A DNA stretch of 64,000 nt from Shewanella morhuae. GTDB lineage: Bacteria; Pseudomonadota; Gammaproteobacteria; Enterobacterales; Shewanellaceae. This document shows, one piece after another, positions 46,844-56,467 of the stretch (position 1 is the stretch's first letter; every line of letters starts with the position of its first letter). The notes beneath the pieces are model-generated. The model was not told where the DNA came from. It worked only from the letters and a program-made list of their open reading frames with translations, and made no database searches. The stretch is from assembly GCF_900156405.1 (NCBI RefSeq), contig NZ_FTNN01000006.1:62001-126000 (forward strand). Direction: 5' to 3'. Made by a program: the position numbers and the translations under genes.

Positions 46844-48707
46844 AAATTGTTTCTCATTAATATTCTTGCTGTGGCTATGGATAGGCTCATCGCCTGCAAG
46901 CGCAATCTTACTCAGCATTGATGAGTCGACAACAACCCCTTTGAATCTGACGCCTTGGTTAATGGTGGCACATCCAGTATCGGCGAATAATTTGGCTGAC
47001 ATACAAGCCTTACCCAAAAATAACTGGCATAGCTTTACCAATGCAGATATTCAAAAACTCAGCGGTCACGATTTTTGGCTCAATTTTAGCTTAACTAGCC
47101 CAGACAAAATAATTTCACATATTTTAGCGTTAGATAACCCCTTGTTGGATAAGATCACTATTTACCATTTAGTCGATAACAGTCTCATCAACACTACTAT
47201 TATGGGTGATGTTTTCCCCTATAGTGAACGTCCATTCTTAAGTAATATTTTTCTGTATCCTTTTAAGATTACTATGGATGAGACGCACACCTTCTATCTA
47301 CACATTCAAACAGAAGGCAATGCGGCAGTACCGTTAAACCTATGGTCATCAAACGACTTAGCAAAAATAGCCGAATCTACAGCTGTCGAGCACGGTTTTC
47401 AACTCGGCATATTGGCTGCAATTGGTGTTTTCAGTCTTTTTATTGCTTTTGCATCAGGTTCATTTAGTTACAGTTACTACTCAGGTTACGTGCTCAGCAT
47501 GACCTTACTGGTCGCGACGATTAATGGTTTTGCCTTCCGCCATCTCTGGCCAGACTGGCCTGTATTGCAGCAAATTATGGTGCCATTTTTACTGCCTGTT
47601 GTGATGGCATTCGCACTCATGTTCACAGAAAAAATACTGCAACTTAAATATTTAAACCGTCGTATGTTAGTTATTTGTCGTTATAGCGCTGTATATATCT
47701 TATGCGTCGGATTAGCCTCGCCTTTTATGCACTATGGTAATGCGTTGTATATTGAGATTATTTCAGTTGCTGTGCTCAGCCTAGTTCTTATGATCTTTGC
47801 CATTATTCAAGCCATCAATGGCCATAAACTCGCGCGTATGTACACCATTGGCTGGATGAGCATGCTGACAGGCACCTGCATCAGTAGCTTGTTATATTTG
47901 AATGTGATTGAATTAAATGTTAAGCCACAGACCCCAGTAATGCTGGGTCTTACCTTTGAAATCATCTTCATGTCACTGGTGCTCGCCATTCGTTATAACG
48001 ATGAACGAAAATCTAAAATACGTATTCAGCAAGAAGCATTAAAGCAAGCTCAGAAAATTCGAAGTGCACGGGAAGAAGCCTTAAAAGCCGAAGCAGAAAG
48101 TAATGAGAAACTTGAACAAATGGTGCAGGAGCGGACTTTAGAACTAGAGATCACCCTCAGAGAGTTACACGACGTAAATCAAAAACTGACAGAGCAAAGC
48201 ACCATTGATAGTCTCACTGGCGTTAAAAATCGTAGTGCCTTTGATAAACGTCTTATTGCAGAAAGCCGCATCAGTCGCCGCCAAGAAACACCTATCGCAT
48301 TATTAATGCTCGACATTGATCGTTTTAAGTCCATCAATGACCAACATGGACATCTTGCGGGCGATCAGGCTTTACGCACTATCGCTCAAACCCTACAACA
48401 AAATTTAAAACGACCAACGGATTTCATATCACGTTTTGGTGGTGAAGAATTTGCTATTATTCTGCCAAATACAGCAGCAGAAGGTGCTATTCAAGTTGCT
48501 GAATCGATAAGAGAAGCCATTGCTGCAATTAGGTTTGAGTGGGAGGGGAAATTGATTCCCTTATCCATTAGCATCGGGGTCAGTGTTGATATCATTACCC
48601 ATGAACAACACGGCACAGAATTGTTAGAACAAGCAGATAAAGCACTTTATCAGGCGAAAAATGGCGGGCGTAACCAAGTAAAATTGTACTCGCCAGCATC
48701 TAATTAG
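46836..48707 (+). CDS. 7TMR-DISM membrane diguanylate cyclase
   Basis: A 623-residue c-di-GMP synthase: signal peptide (about 1-24), periplasmic 7TMR-DISMED2 sensory domain (about 25-160), seven membrane helices (about 185-395), a coiled coil (about 395-455) and a GGDEF domain (about 460-620) with active-site SRFGGEEFAIIL. An intact inhibitory I-site RxxD (RPTD) lies five residues before GGEEF. Start overlaps the tatD stop. The ligand sensed is unknown. Confidence 0.92.
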   Translation: MLRNCFSLIFLLWLWIGSSPASAILLSIDESTTTPLNLTPWLMVAHPVSANNLADIQALPKNNWHSFTNADIQKLSGHDFWLNFSLTSPDKIISHILALDNPLLDKITIYHLVDNSLINTTIMGDVFPYSERPFLSNIFLYPFKITMDETHTFYLHIQTEGNAAVPLNLWSSNDLAKIAESTAVEHGFQLGILAAIGVFSLFIAFASGSFSYSYYSGYVLSMTLLVATINGFAFRHLWPDWPVLQQIMVPFLLPVVMAFALMFTEKILQLKYLNRRMLVICRYSAVYILCVGLASPFMHYGNALYIEIISVAVLSLVLMIFAIIQAINGHKLARMYTIGWMSMLTGTCISSLLYLNVIELNVKPQTPVMLGLTFEIIFMSLVLAIRYNDERKSKIRIQQEALKQAQKIRSAREEALKAEAESNEKLEQMVQERTLELEITLRELHDVNQKLTEQSTIDSLTGVKNRSAFDKRLIAESRISRRQETPIALLMLDIDRFKSINDQHGHLAGDQALRTIAQTLQQNLKRPTDFISRFGGEEFAIILPNTAAEGAIQVAESIREAIAAIRFEWEGKLIPLSISIGVSVDIITHEQHGTELLEQADKALYQAKNGGRNQVKLYSPASN

Positions 48708-49724
<1,017 letters not shown>

Positions 49725-49759
49725 AGTATCTGTGTGGTAAGCGAGCCGTCATTAAGACT

Positions 49760-49796
49760 AATGCTATTCACTGTGAAGTGAATAGCATTTTTTATT
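49760..49796 (+). terminator. Terminator after hemB
   Basis: AATGCTATTCAC / GTGAATAGCATT perfect stem, TGTGAA loop and a TTTTATT tail. Confidence 0.92.
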
Positions 49797-49815
49797 AAAT
49801 TACTTTACTACTTTT

Positions 49816-49831
49816 ATACCAATCCGCATTA
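49816..49831. repeat. Left inverted end of the IS630 remnant
   Basis: TACCAATCCGCATTA; the matching right end is at 50709-50724 in reverse orientation (TAATACGGATTGGTA), one mismatch in 15. Confidence 0.8.
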
Positions 49832-50724
49832 TTTTTTGCCCATATTGGCCCAGTCTCGTATGCACAAACTTTTTACCCTGTCCCTGCGCTAAATAAATGT
49901 ATTCCAAGCATTGCAACCCTGCTCAACGATATCGTTATAACCGCCAAAACACCTATTTGCCAAGCAGTACTGTCTTAGCCAATGCCATACCAGTTCTATC
50001 GGATTCAACTCTGGGGAATAGGGCGGTAATTTGAGAGCTGATAAATTACTGAATTCTTTTGCTATATCATCCGTATGCCAGCCCGCTCCATCAATGATAA
50101 CAAGTGCATATCTATCCGAATCAGTTGCCTCTGATATTTGCGTTAAGTGTTGCCTCATTGCATCTTAATTAACGAAAGGCGTGACCAACGCTTTTGTTGC
50201 CCCCGTAGCTGGGCACACAGCACCAAAGAGTTTTGGGTATTTAAAACGACTTACCATAAAATTAAAGCTAACTATTTCAATGTATTATACCAATAATTTA
50301 GATGTAACGAATGCCTAACTGCTGTTCTATATATGACTGAATGTCTAGTCCGGTTAATCGCCTGCTCTGATCGGCTTGATTGGTCTATATATTGATAGAG
50401 AGCCTGCTTTTGGTGTTCGTCGAGTTTACTCGCATTGGTCGAACTCATATTGGCTTTCAAGCCACCAAGACCCAGATTTAAGTAGTTTTTAACCCATTCA
50501 TTGACACTGCGACGACTGACCTTAAGTTGGCGATCGACTTGAGCAGATTGTGACATTCCAGAAAACAAGAAACAGCCAATATGCGAATGCGCATACGGGC
50601 ATCTTTTTCTAACTTTGATAGTTTAATGAGCTCAACAGACGTGTAATTTTTCACAGTATGCAATGATTTGAAAATGGTAAGTGTATTAGATCACAGTTTA
50701 ATACTGTTAATACGGATTGGTATT
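49816..50724 (-). pseudogene. IS630-family transposase remnant
   Basis: A decayed insertion sequence of about 0.9 kb between 15-bp inverted ends (TACCAATCCGCATTA on the left, its near-complement on the right, one mismatch). On the minus strand the N-terminal part of the transposase is split by a frameshift (50663-50478, then 50568-50272 with the VSRRSVNEWVKNYLNLGLGG HTH). The centre is deleted, then FGAVCPATGATKALVTPFVN ends in a stop (50167-50169). The C-terminal DDE part follows (50158-49889: VIIDGAGWHT, LPPYSPELNPIELVW). The first catalytic Asp region is missing, so it is inactive. It lies 20 bp after the hemB terminator. Confidence 0.85.
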
Positions 50725-50924
50725 AATCCACTAATGGTGCTTCCTTCCTTCATGCGTTCGACTGATATAGATAATATGCATAGTAATCAGTTGCGGAATA
50801 GGTCTTTACGTTGATAGGATTTTATCATTTGCGTAGTACGATCACCAACTCAGTTCTGACACAACCTAATTGAGTATAAATGTATTAACGTGAATTTATA
50901 TGCATAAATAAATCAGAGGTAATG

Positions 50925-51323
50925 ATGAAAACTAGCTATTACTTTATTATTTTCACGTTAGGATGTAGTGCTTACTGTTACGCAAAACAAGACTATTCTT
51001 GCTTAACTATTGAGCGCACTTATAGGGATAACGGTGAACTTCTCGGCGCAGAAATGCAGAGTAAAAACTTTGATGCCAACATTATGAGTCAAATAATTTA
51101 CACTAGTAAAGTATGCGCGCCCACTCAGGATATCGACAACCTACCCTCGCCCTCTGCTAATTCGCCCAACGTAGGTGACACCCGCAGCGTGAGTCAAGCA
51201 AGCCTAGGAGTCCAACGCGAATGGGTGCAAGAGTTTAGTGATCATGGCTGGAAGATCAAACAATATAATACAATGCTCATTGAACCCATTAAATCGCCTA
51301 AGGCGCAAACTAGCAGCAAATAA
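50925..51323 (+). CDS. Small exported hypothetical protein
   Basis: A 132-residue protein with a signal peptide (about residues 1-19, ending YCYAKQ), then a Cys-containing mature domain and a polar tail. The ATG at 50925 has AGAGG five bases upstream; an in-frame ATG three bases earlier is possible. The chain has no motif I recognise (DNGELLGAEMQSKN, HGWKIKQYNTMLIE). A lone gene after the IS630 remnant, convergent with the GGDEF/EAL gene. Function unknown. Confidence 0.55.
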   Translation: MKTSYYFIIFTLGCSAYCYAKQDYSCLTIERTYRDNGELLGAEMQSKNFDANIMSQIIYTSKVCAPTQDIDNLPSPSANSPNVGDTRSVSQASLGVQREWVQEFSDHGWKIKQYNTMLIEPIKSPKAQTSSK

Positions 51324-51415
51324 CGATTTGTTTACGGAGTCGCAATGCTGAAGCCGTCATAGCATTTTGTCATTGCAGAAAGCTAAACAGATAATGATTT
51401 AGCCCGCTTACCCGC

Positions 51416-53979
51416 TCAGCTTAAATCATATTGCTCACAATAGTTGGCCAAAGGTTGTGGACGGCCAATTGCATAACCTTGGGCATAATTGATACCTATG
51501 GTATGCAACTTATCTATAATATCTTGATTTTCAACAAACTCAGCAACCGTCTCGATACCCATAACTTTGCACACATCCTGAATCGATTTCACTATGGCGT
51601 AATCTTTAGCATTCACGGCAAGATTCTTAATAAAGCAGCCGTCGATTTTGACATAATCTACAGGTAATTCCCGTAGATAACCGTAAGATGCGAAACCACT
51701 ACCAAAATCATCCAATGCAAACGAAAAACCTCGTTTACGTAGTTGTTTGAGCATTTCCATACCACGATTACGATTTTGGATCGCGGTAGTTTCAGTAATT
51801 TCAAAGCAAATACATTGACTTGGAATATCAAAAACCTGCTGTTGCTGGATGATATATTCCACCATACCTTCAGCACCCAAACTATTACCCGAAAGATTAA
51901 TTGAAATACAGTGATCAGGCCAAAGCTTGGAGTGTAAAGACAACCATAAAAAGGCCTTGCGGATCACTTCTTTATCTATATCAGGCATTAACCTAAAACG
52001 CTCGGCGGCAGCAATAAACTGTGCAGGAGGCAGAATGCGACCACAGGGCTCTTGAATGCGTAACAAGATTTCCATACGTTGCCGCAGCGAGCCACCGCTT
52101 AAACTACGGATTGGTTGGTAATAAAGGATTAGCTCATTTTCTTCAATCGCCTGTGCAATACGCACCGCCCACTTAGGCGCGTTTCGCTGGTAGGTTAGTT
52201 CTTTATCTTTATCATCATAAAAATGAATTTGATTAGCGCCCTTAGCTTTAGCGGCAATGCAGGCAATGTCGGCGTCTTTCAATGATTCTTGCGCATTAAT
52301 ATAGGGCGCACGACCAAAAGCAACACCTATGCTTAGACCCACCTTATAATGCGTATTCCCACTGCTCAATACCTGCAATGAGACTTGTAAAATCAATTGT
52401 TTGAGTAACTTGGCAACCGATAATGCACTGCGGTCACAAATGACTAAGCCAAACTCATCACCACCAAGGCGTGCCAATAACTCCTGCGGGCCAAGACACG
52501 ACTGCATCGCTTTAGCAACCATCGCCAGCATACGATCGCCAGCCGCATGACCGCAGCTGTCATTAATCAACTTAAATTGCTCGAGATCAATATAACAAAC
52601 AGCGATGGTTTGAGCTGAAGCGGTAAATTGGGGTAACTTTTCTTCAAAGGCCTGACGATTCAACAGCCCAGTAATACTGTCAAAACTAGCTTTTTTATGT
52701 AGCTGGTGCTTGAGTAATTCTTCTTGAGTGATATCCCGCAGTACCACTACCGTACCGACGATTTCTTTATCGTGACTACGTAAATTGCTGATACTGCGTT
52801 CCATAATCCGAGGGGAAGCCGTTAATAGCTTAATTTTGGCTATCTGTGGCGTTGAGTCGCCGCGGTCAATACAGCTAAATACCGCCTGATTAAGTTGCTC
52901 ACCCGCCTTTAATAAACTCGCCAAACTTTGATCTATCGTCTGGTAACTGTCCACGCCCAACAGCACTTCAGCTCGCGGATTCATATAAATAACCTTGGCA
53001 TTAACATCAGTTAAAATTACTGCTTCGGCTATTGATTCTAAAGTAATTTTAGCGCGTTCTTTTTGCTGATAAATTCTGGCTAACAGGCGATTAACTCTAC
53101 TAGCAAGCAGGATGAACTCCTCAACCCCTTCACCCACTACGGGTTGATAGACACTTGCCATAGGATCAACTTGCGCCAATTGCCGCATTAAGTTCTTAAA
53201 AGGCTTAAGTAAACCTGCGCGCAGCCAAATATAACCAAGGGCAACAATAAGCACTCCAAGTAAAATAAATCCAAGTGATACCCAATCGAGTTTAAATTTA
53301 ACCTCTTGAAAAGGACTGTCGGAGAATTGTACTTGAAGATAAACCGGCGCTTCTTTTAACAGACTTGGGATTTCAATCGCATCATTATAAGTACCATCAA
53401 CCTTTGTCGGAGCTATATTGACATGGCTTATCGCAACCTTAGCCACCAAGGAGGCTTGAGCATATTTAAGTAAGTCACTCTCTGTCAGTTGTCGAACTAA
53501 CAGTACATATTCATTGGGTGCAGAAGCCACTGCGGTGACCACATAAGCCTGAGCATCAATCACATAAGCGCCTGCAATACTTTGTTGGCCAGCACTACTG
53601 ATAGCGCTGGCAATTCCCTGCAATTTATCCTTACTTAAAGGATGTTGATTGGGGAAAAACTCTGCAGTTCGCCATCGCGCAAAATATACCAACCAAGATT
53701 GGCCGATATAGCACTCTCGTGCCACGAGGACTCCAATTTTTTAAGCTGATCTTCATCAAATTGAGATAAAGGTAAAGCGTAGATATTATTGAGAAAGGTT
53801 AAGCGGCTGACATCAATTTGAAACTGTTGCTGAATATTAGCAAGCTCATGCTTAGCACTGTCTTGACGTAATAAATCGATGCGATGGTCGTACCAACAAC
53901 CCAGACAATAGGAGACAATCACGACCGCTGGGAGACAAAAACCCGCAATAAACGCCAATATTTTCTTGCCAATGTGCAT
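51416..53979 (-). pseudogene. GGDEF/EAL sensor protein broken by one frameshift
   Basis: A c-di-GMP signalling protein split into two frames: 53979-53635 (N-terminal 114 codons) and 53725-51416 (the rest). Adding one base in the T5-C4 tract (plus strand 53651-53659) restores a single chain of about 855 residues. In order: N-terminal membrane helix (about 8-28), periplasmic sensor region, second membrane helix, HAMP-like linker, PAS domain (near IAEAVILTDVNAKVIYMNPR), GGDEF domain with intact LARLGGDEFGLVI, and EAL domain in which EAL reads EIL (MEILLRI); ETTAIQNR and ALDDFGSGFASYGYL are kept. The enzyme domains therefore look intact but are not joined to a translated N-terminus. Sequencing error cannot be excluded. 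Confidence 0.88.
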
Positions 53980-54329
53980 TTCATTCCACAGCTTATGATG
54001 ACTAAATTAATTCACGATTTTGCATACCACTAGATAGCGCCACGCAACATATCTCAATTACGCTTAATATTAAACATCACTTCGCTTTACTCGTTGTAAA
54101 AGTAAGCAATAGCATGCAATTAAATCAACATTTCATCCTTGATTTAAAACATTAATTATCTCAATAACGGCTTATGAGGGGTCATTCTATTTCGATGATG
54201 CAGGTAATATTTGATATGGTAATAACGTTAAATACGCCGATGAGTTACATCGTACCTACCGCATAATAATCAAATTGAAGACCAAAATAAAACAGGCCCG
54301 CAAGCGGGCCTGTTTTATTAAAGTGAAGC
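53980..54329. other. Gene-free 350 bp between the GGDEF/EAL gene and hemE
   Basis: A+T-rich spacer that contains the hemE terminator (54286-54320) and presumably the promoter of the GGDEF/EAL gene. Nothing else was seen. Confidence 0.5.
54286..54320 (-). terminator. Terminator after hemE
   Basis: AATAAAACAGGCCCGC / GCGGGCCTGTTTTATT hairpin with a two-base gap at its tip and T runs in both senses; it ends hemE on the minus strand. Confidence 0.9.
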
Positions 54330-55394
54330 TTATTTATGATACTGCTTAGATTGCGCATGCACAGCTTTGATAAAGGCACCGGCATGTTCTGGATCTACAT
54401 GCTGATGAATACCGTGGCCTAAGTTAAATACATGACCAGTACCTTCACCGTAACCGGCTAGAATATGACCGACTTCTTCTTCAATACGAGGAATCGGTGC
54501 ATATAACATAGATGGATCCATGTTGCCTTGTAGTGCCACTTTATGACCTACACGACGACGGGCATCGGCAATATCCACAGTCCAATCTAAACCTAATGCA
54601 TCACAACCCGTTTCTGCCATGGCTTCTAACCATAAACCGCCACCTTTGGTGAACAAAGTCACTGGGACTTTACGACCATCGGCAAAGCGAGTCAGACCGT
54701 CGATAATCTTCTGCATATAACGCAGCGAAAATTCACGATAAGCACTGTGCGATAACGCACCGCCCCACGAGTCAAAAATCATCAAAGATTGTGCACCGTT
54801 GGCAACTTGGGCATTCAAATACAAAATAACTGAATCAGCCAGCTTATCTAACAGCATGTGTAGTGCCATTGGTTCTGCGTAGGCCATCTTTTTAATTTTT
54901 TCGAAAGTCTTGCTCGAACCGCCTTCAACCATGTAAGTGGCCAGTGTCCAAGGTGAGCCTGAAAAACCAATTAACGGTACAGCGCCATTCAGTTCGCGGC
55001 GAATAGTGCTCACCGCTTTCATCACATAACCTAACTCATCTTCTGGATCGGGAATATGCAGCTTTTTAATTGCATCGATGGTGTTAGTGGGACGCTGAAA
55101 ACGTGGGCCTTCACCCTCTTCAAAATATAAACCTAAGCCCATAGCATCTGGCACGGTCAGAATATCGGAAAACAAAATTGCTGCATCAAGGTCATAACGA
55201 CGTAAAGGCTGTAGCGTGACTTCACAGGCAAGATCATGATTTTTACACAAAGACATGAAGTCACCCGCCTGCGCGCGAGTCGCTTTATATTCAGGAAGAT
55301 AACGGCCAGCTTGACGCATCATCCACACAGGGGTCACATCAACAGGCTGTTTTAGTAGCGCGCGTAAGTAACGATCGTTCTTTAATTCTGCCAT
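54330..55394 (-). CDS. hemE: Uroporphyrinogen III decarboxylase
   Basis: Removes four carboxyl groups from uroporphyrinogen III to give coproporphyrinogen III. 354 residues; the family opening is [30 protein letters not shown], with catalytic Arg/Asp positions, then [15 protein letters not shown] and [15 protein letters not shown], and the [12 protein letters not shown] ending. The ATG has GGAAC... weak Shine-Dalgarno. Single gene; a perfect hairpin (55489-55511) lies about 95 bp upstream of its start. Confidence 0.97.
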   Translation of the reverse strand: MAELKNDRYLRALLKQPVDVTPVWMMRQAGRYLPEYKATRAQAGDFMSLCKNHDLACEVTLQPLRRYDLDAAILFSDILTVPDAMGLGLYFEEGEGPRFQRPTNTIDAIKKLHIPDPEDELGYVMKAVSTIRRELNGAVPLIGFSGSPWTLATYMVEGGSSKTFEKIKKMAYAEPMALHMLLDKLADSVILYLNAQVANGAQSLMIFDSWGGALSHSAYREFSLRYMQKIIDGLTRFADGRKVPVTLFTKGGGLWLEAMAETGCDALGLDWTVDIADARRRVGHKVALQGNMDPSMLYAPIPRIEEEVGHILAGYGEGTGHVFNLGHGIHQHVDPEHAGAFIKAVHAQSKQYHK

Positions 55395-55488
55395 TGGGCT
55401 TAGTTCCTAGTCTTATTGAAATCCGCAGGGTCGGTAGTTTAGCATTTACGCGAATAATGTAACCTTTATGTGCAAATTTATGTGACCC

Positions 55489-55511
55489 AATCGCCATCGT
55501 TGATGGCGATT
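55489..55511. other. Perfect hairpin upstream of hemE
   Basis: AATCGCCATC / GATGGCGATT, ten base pairs around a GTT loop, about 95 bp upstream of the hemE start and without a T run on either strand. It may be an operator or a leader structure; nothing further can be claimed. Confidence 0.6.
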
Positions 55512-55594
55512 CAATCACATAATGCGCAAAATGCTATGCAGATAACATACTGCAGTGTTTATTCGTAACAAAGTCACACTCAGATAGAAAAAAG

Positions 55595-55725
55595 TTGCGC
55601 CCGTTCCCTGCCTTTGGTATAAAAAGTCTGCGCTAGCAAGAACAATCAAGAAGCTCCTATAATCGAGCCTGCTATAAACGTTACTCGCCCAACGATAGGT
55701 TTCTATCGTTGGGCTTTTTATTTGT
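55595..55725 (+). ncRNA. Candidate small RNA: orphan promoter plus strong terminator
   Basis: In the gap between hemE and rsd a promoter-like TTGCGC-N17-TATAAA (55595-55623) is followed about 65 bp later by a 12-bp perfect hairpin (GCCCAACGATAG / CTATCGTTGGGC, GTTT loop, 55687-55714) and TTTTTATTTG. No gene lies between on the plus strand. A transcript of about 90 bases is the simplest reading; a second TATAAT at 55658-55663 would give a shorter one. A minus-strand frame of 80 codons (55515-55757) crosses the hairpin and looks spurious. Confidence 0.4.
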
Positions 55726-55852
55726 ATTTTTTTAGACAAAACAACTGGTTTGTCCATTTACCATTATTCTCAATCTACATAATAACAGTTGATCGAATAG
55801 CAACTAGTCCCTACATTAGAGTGATGTATAGGCACTTCAAATGGAATGCATC

Positions 55853-56338
55853 ATGCTGAGAAAACTTGAGAAAGCAGAACAAAAATGGGGCGGTTCTAAT
55901 AAGCTGATTGATCAATGGCTAAAAAGTCGTCGCAAATTGTTAGTGCATTACTGCCAAATTGCCGGGCTCCCTCCCTACGGGAAATCAGAAAAATCTCTTC
56001 CTTCATTTGAAAAAGTTAAAATTTTCTGTGATTTATTAGTCGACTATGTCTCCGAAGGACACTTTGAGATCTACGACACCGTCGTCAATGCCTGTAGCGA
56101 ATACGGGGAGTCGAGCAAAACTCTGGCGCAGCAAATGCTACCGAAGATCACGCCAACGACTAATATTGCATTAGATTTCAACGATAAATATGCCGAGACT
56201 CAAGACGATCAGGTATTTTCCCAACTCGATAAAGACTTATCTGAGCTTGCTCATAATATGGAAACTCGTTTTGAACTCGAAGATGAATTACTTGAAATGC
56301 TGTACCGTAAGCATTCTGAGAATAGCCAACAAGCCTAA
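55853..56338 (+). CDS. rsd: Anti-sigma-70 regulator Rsd (AlgQ family)
   Basis: Binds the housekeeping sigma factor in stationary phase and favours alternative sigmas. From the ATG at 55853 (GGA seven bases upstream) the protein is 161 residues and begins MLRKLEKAEQKWGGSNKLI, matching the family; a longer frame starts 12 bases earlier. The conserved block DQWLKSRRKLLVHYCQIAGL is followed by FCDLLVDYVSEGHFEIYD. The C-terminal part is acidic. A terminator separates it from convergent acnB. Confidence 0.93.
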   Translation: MLRKLEKAEQKWGGSNKLIDQWLKSRRKLLVHYCQIAGLPPYGKSEKSLPSFEKVKIFCDLLVDYVSEGHFEIYDTVVNACSEYGESSKTLAQQMLPKITPTTNIALDFNDKYAETQDDQVFSQLDKDLSELAHNMETRFELEDELLEMLYRKHSENSQQA

Positions 56339-56413
56339 GTTATTTTATCAGTAGACTTAGCCAGCATTGGTCTTTACTCTAAAAATCAAAATGTTTATTG
56401 TAAAATAGATAAC

Positions 56414-56440
56414 AAAAAGCCAGCTTTCGCTGGCTTTTTT
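56414..56440. terminator. Bidirectional terminator between rsd and acnB
   Basis: AAAAAGCCAGC / GCTGGCTTTTTT hairpin with a TTTC loop, between convergent genes. Confidence 0.9.
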
Positions 56441-56467
56441 ACATCAGATTACCTTAACGGTAATCGA

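Noticed and set aside
51340-51375. Weak hairpin AATGCT/AGCATT between two convergent genes
   Set aside because: Six-bp stem with an 11-base loop and only TTGT behind it; too weak to call a terminator.
55515-55757. 80-codon minus-strand frame crossing the orphan hairpin
   Set aside because: The frame reads through a perfect terminator-like stem and has no protein-like features, so it is better explained as spacer or antisense to the small RNA candidate.
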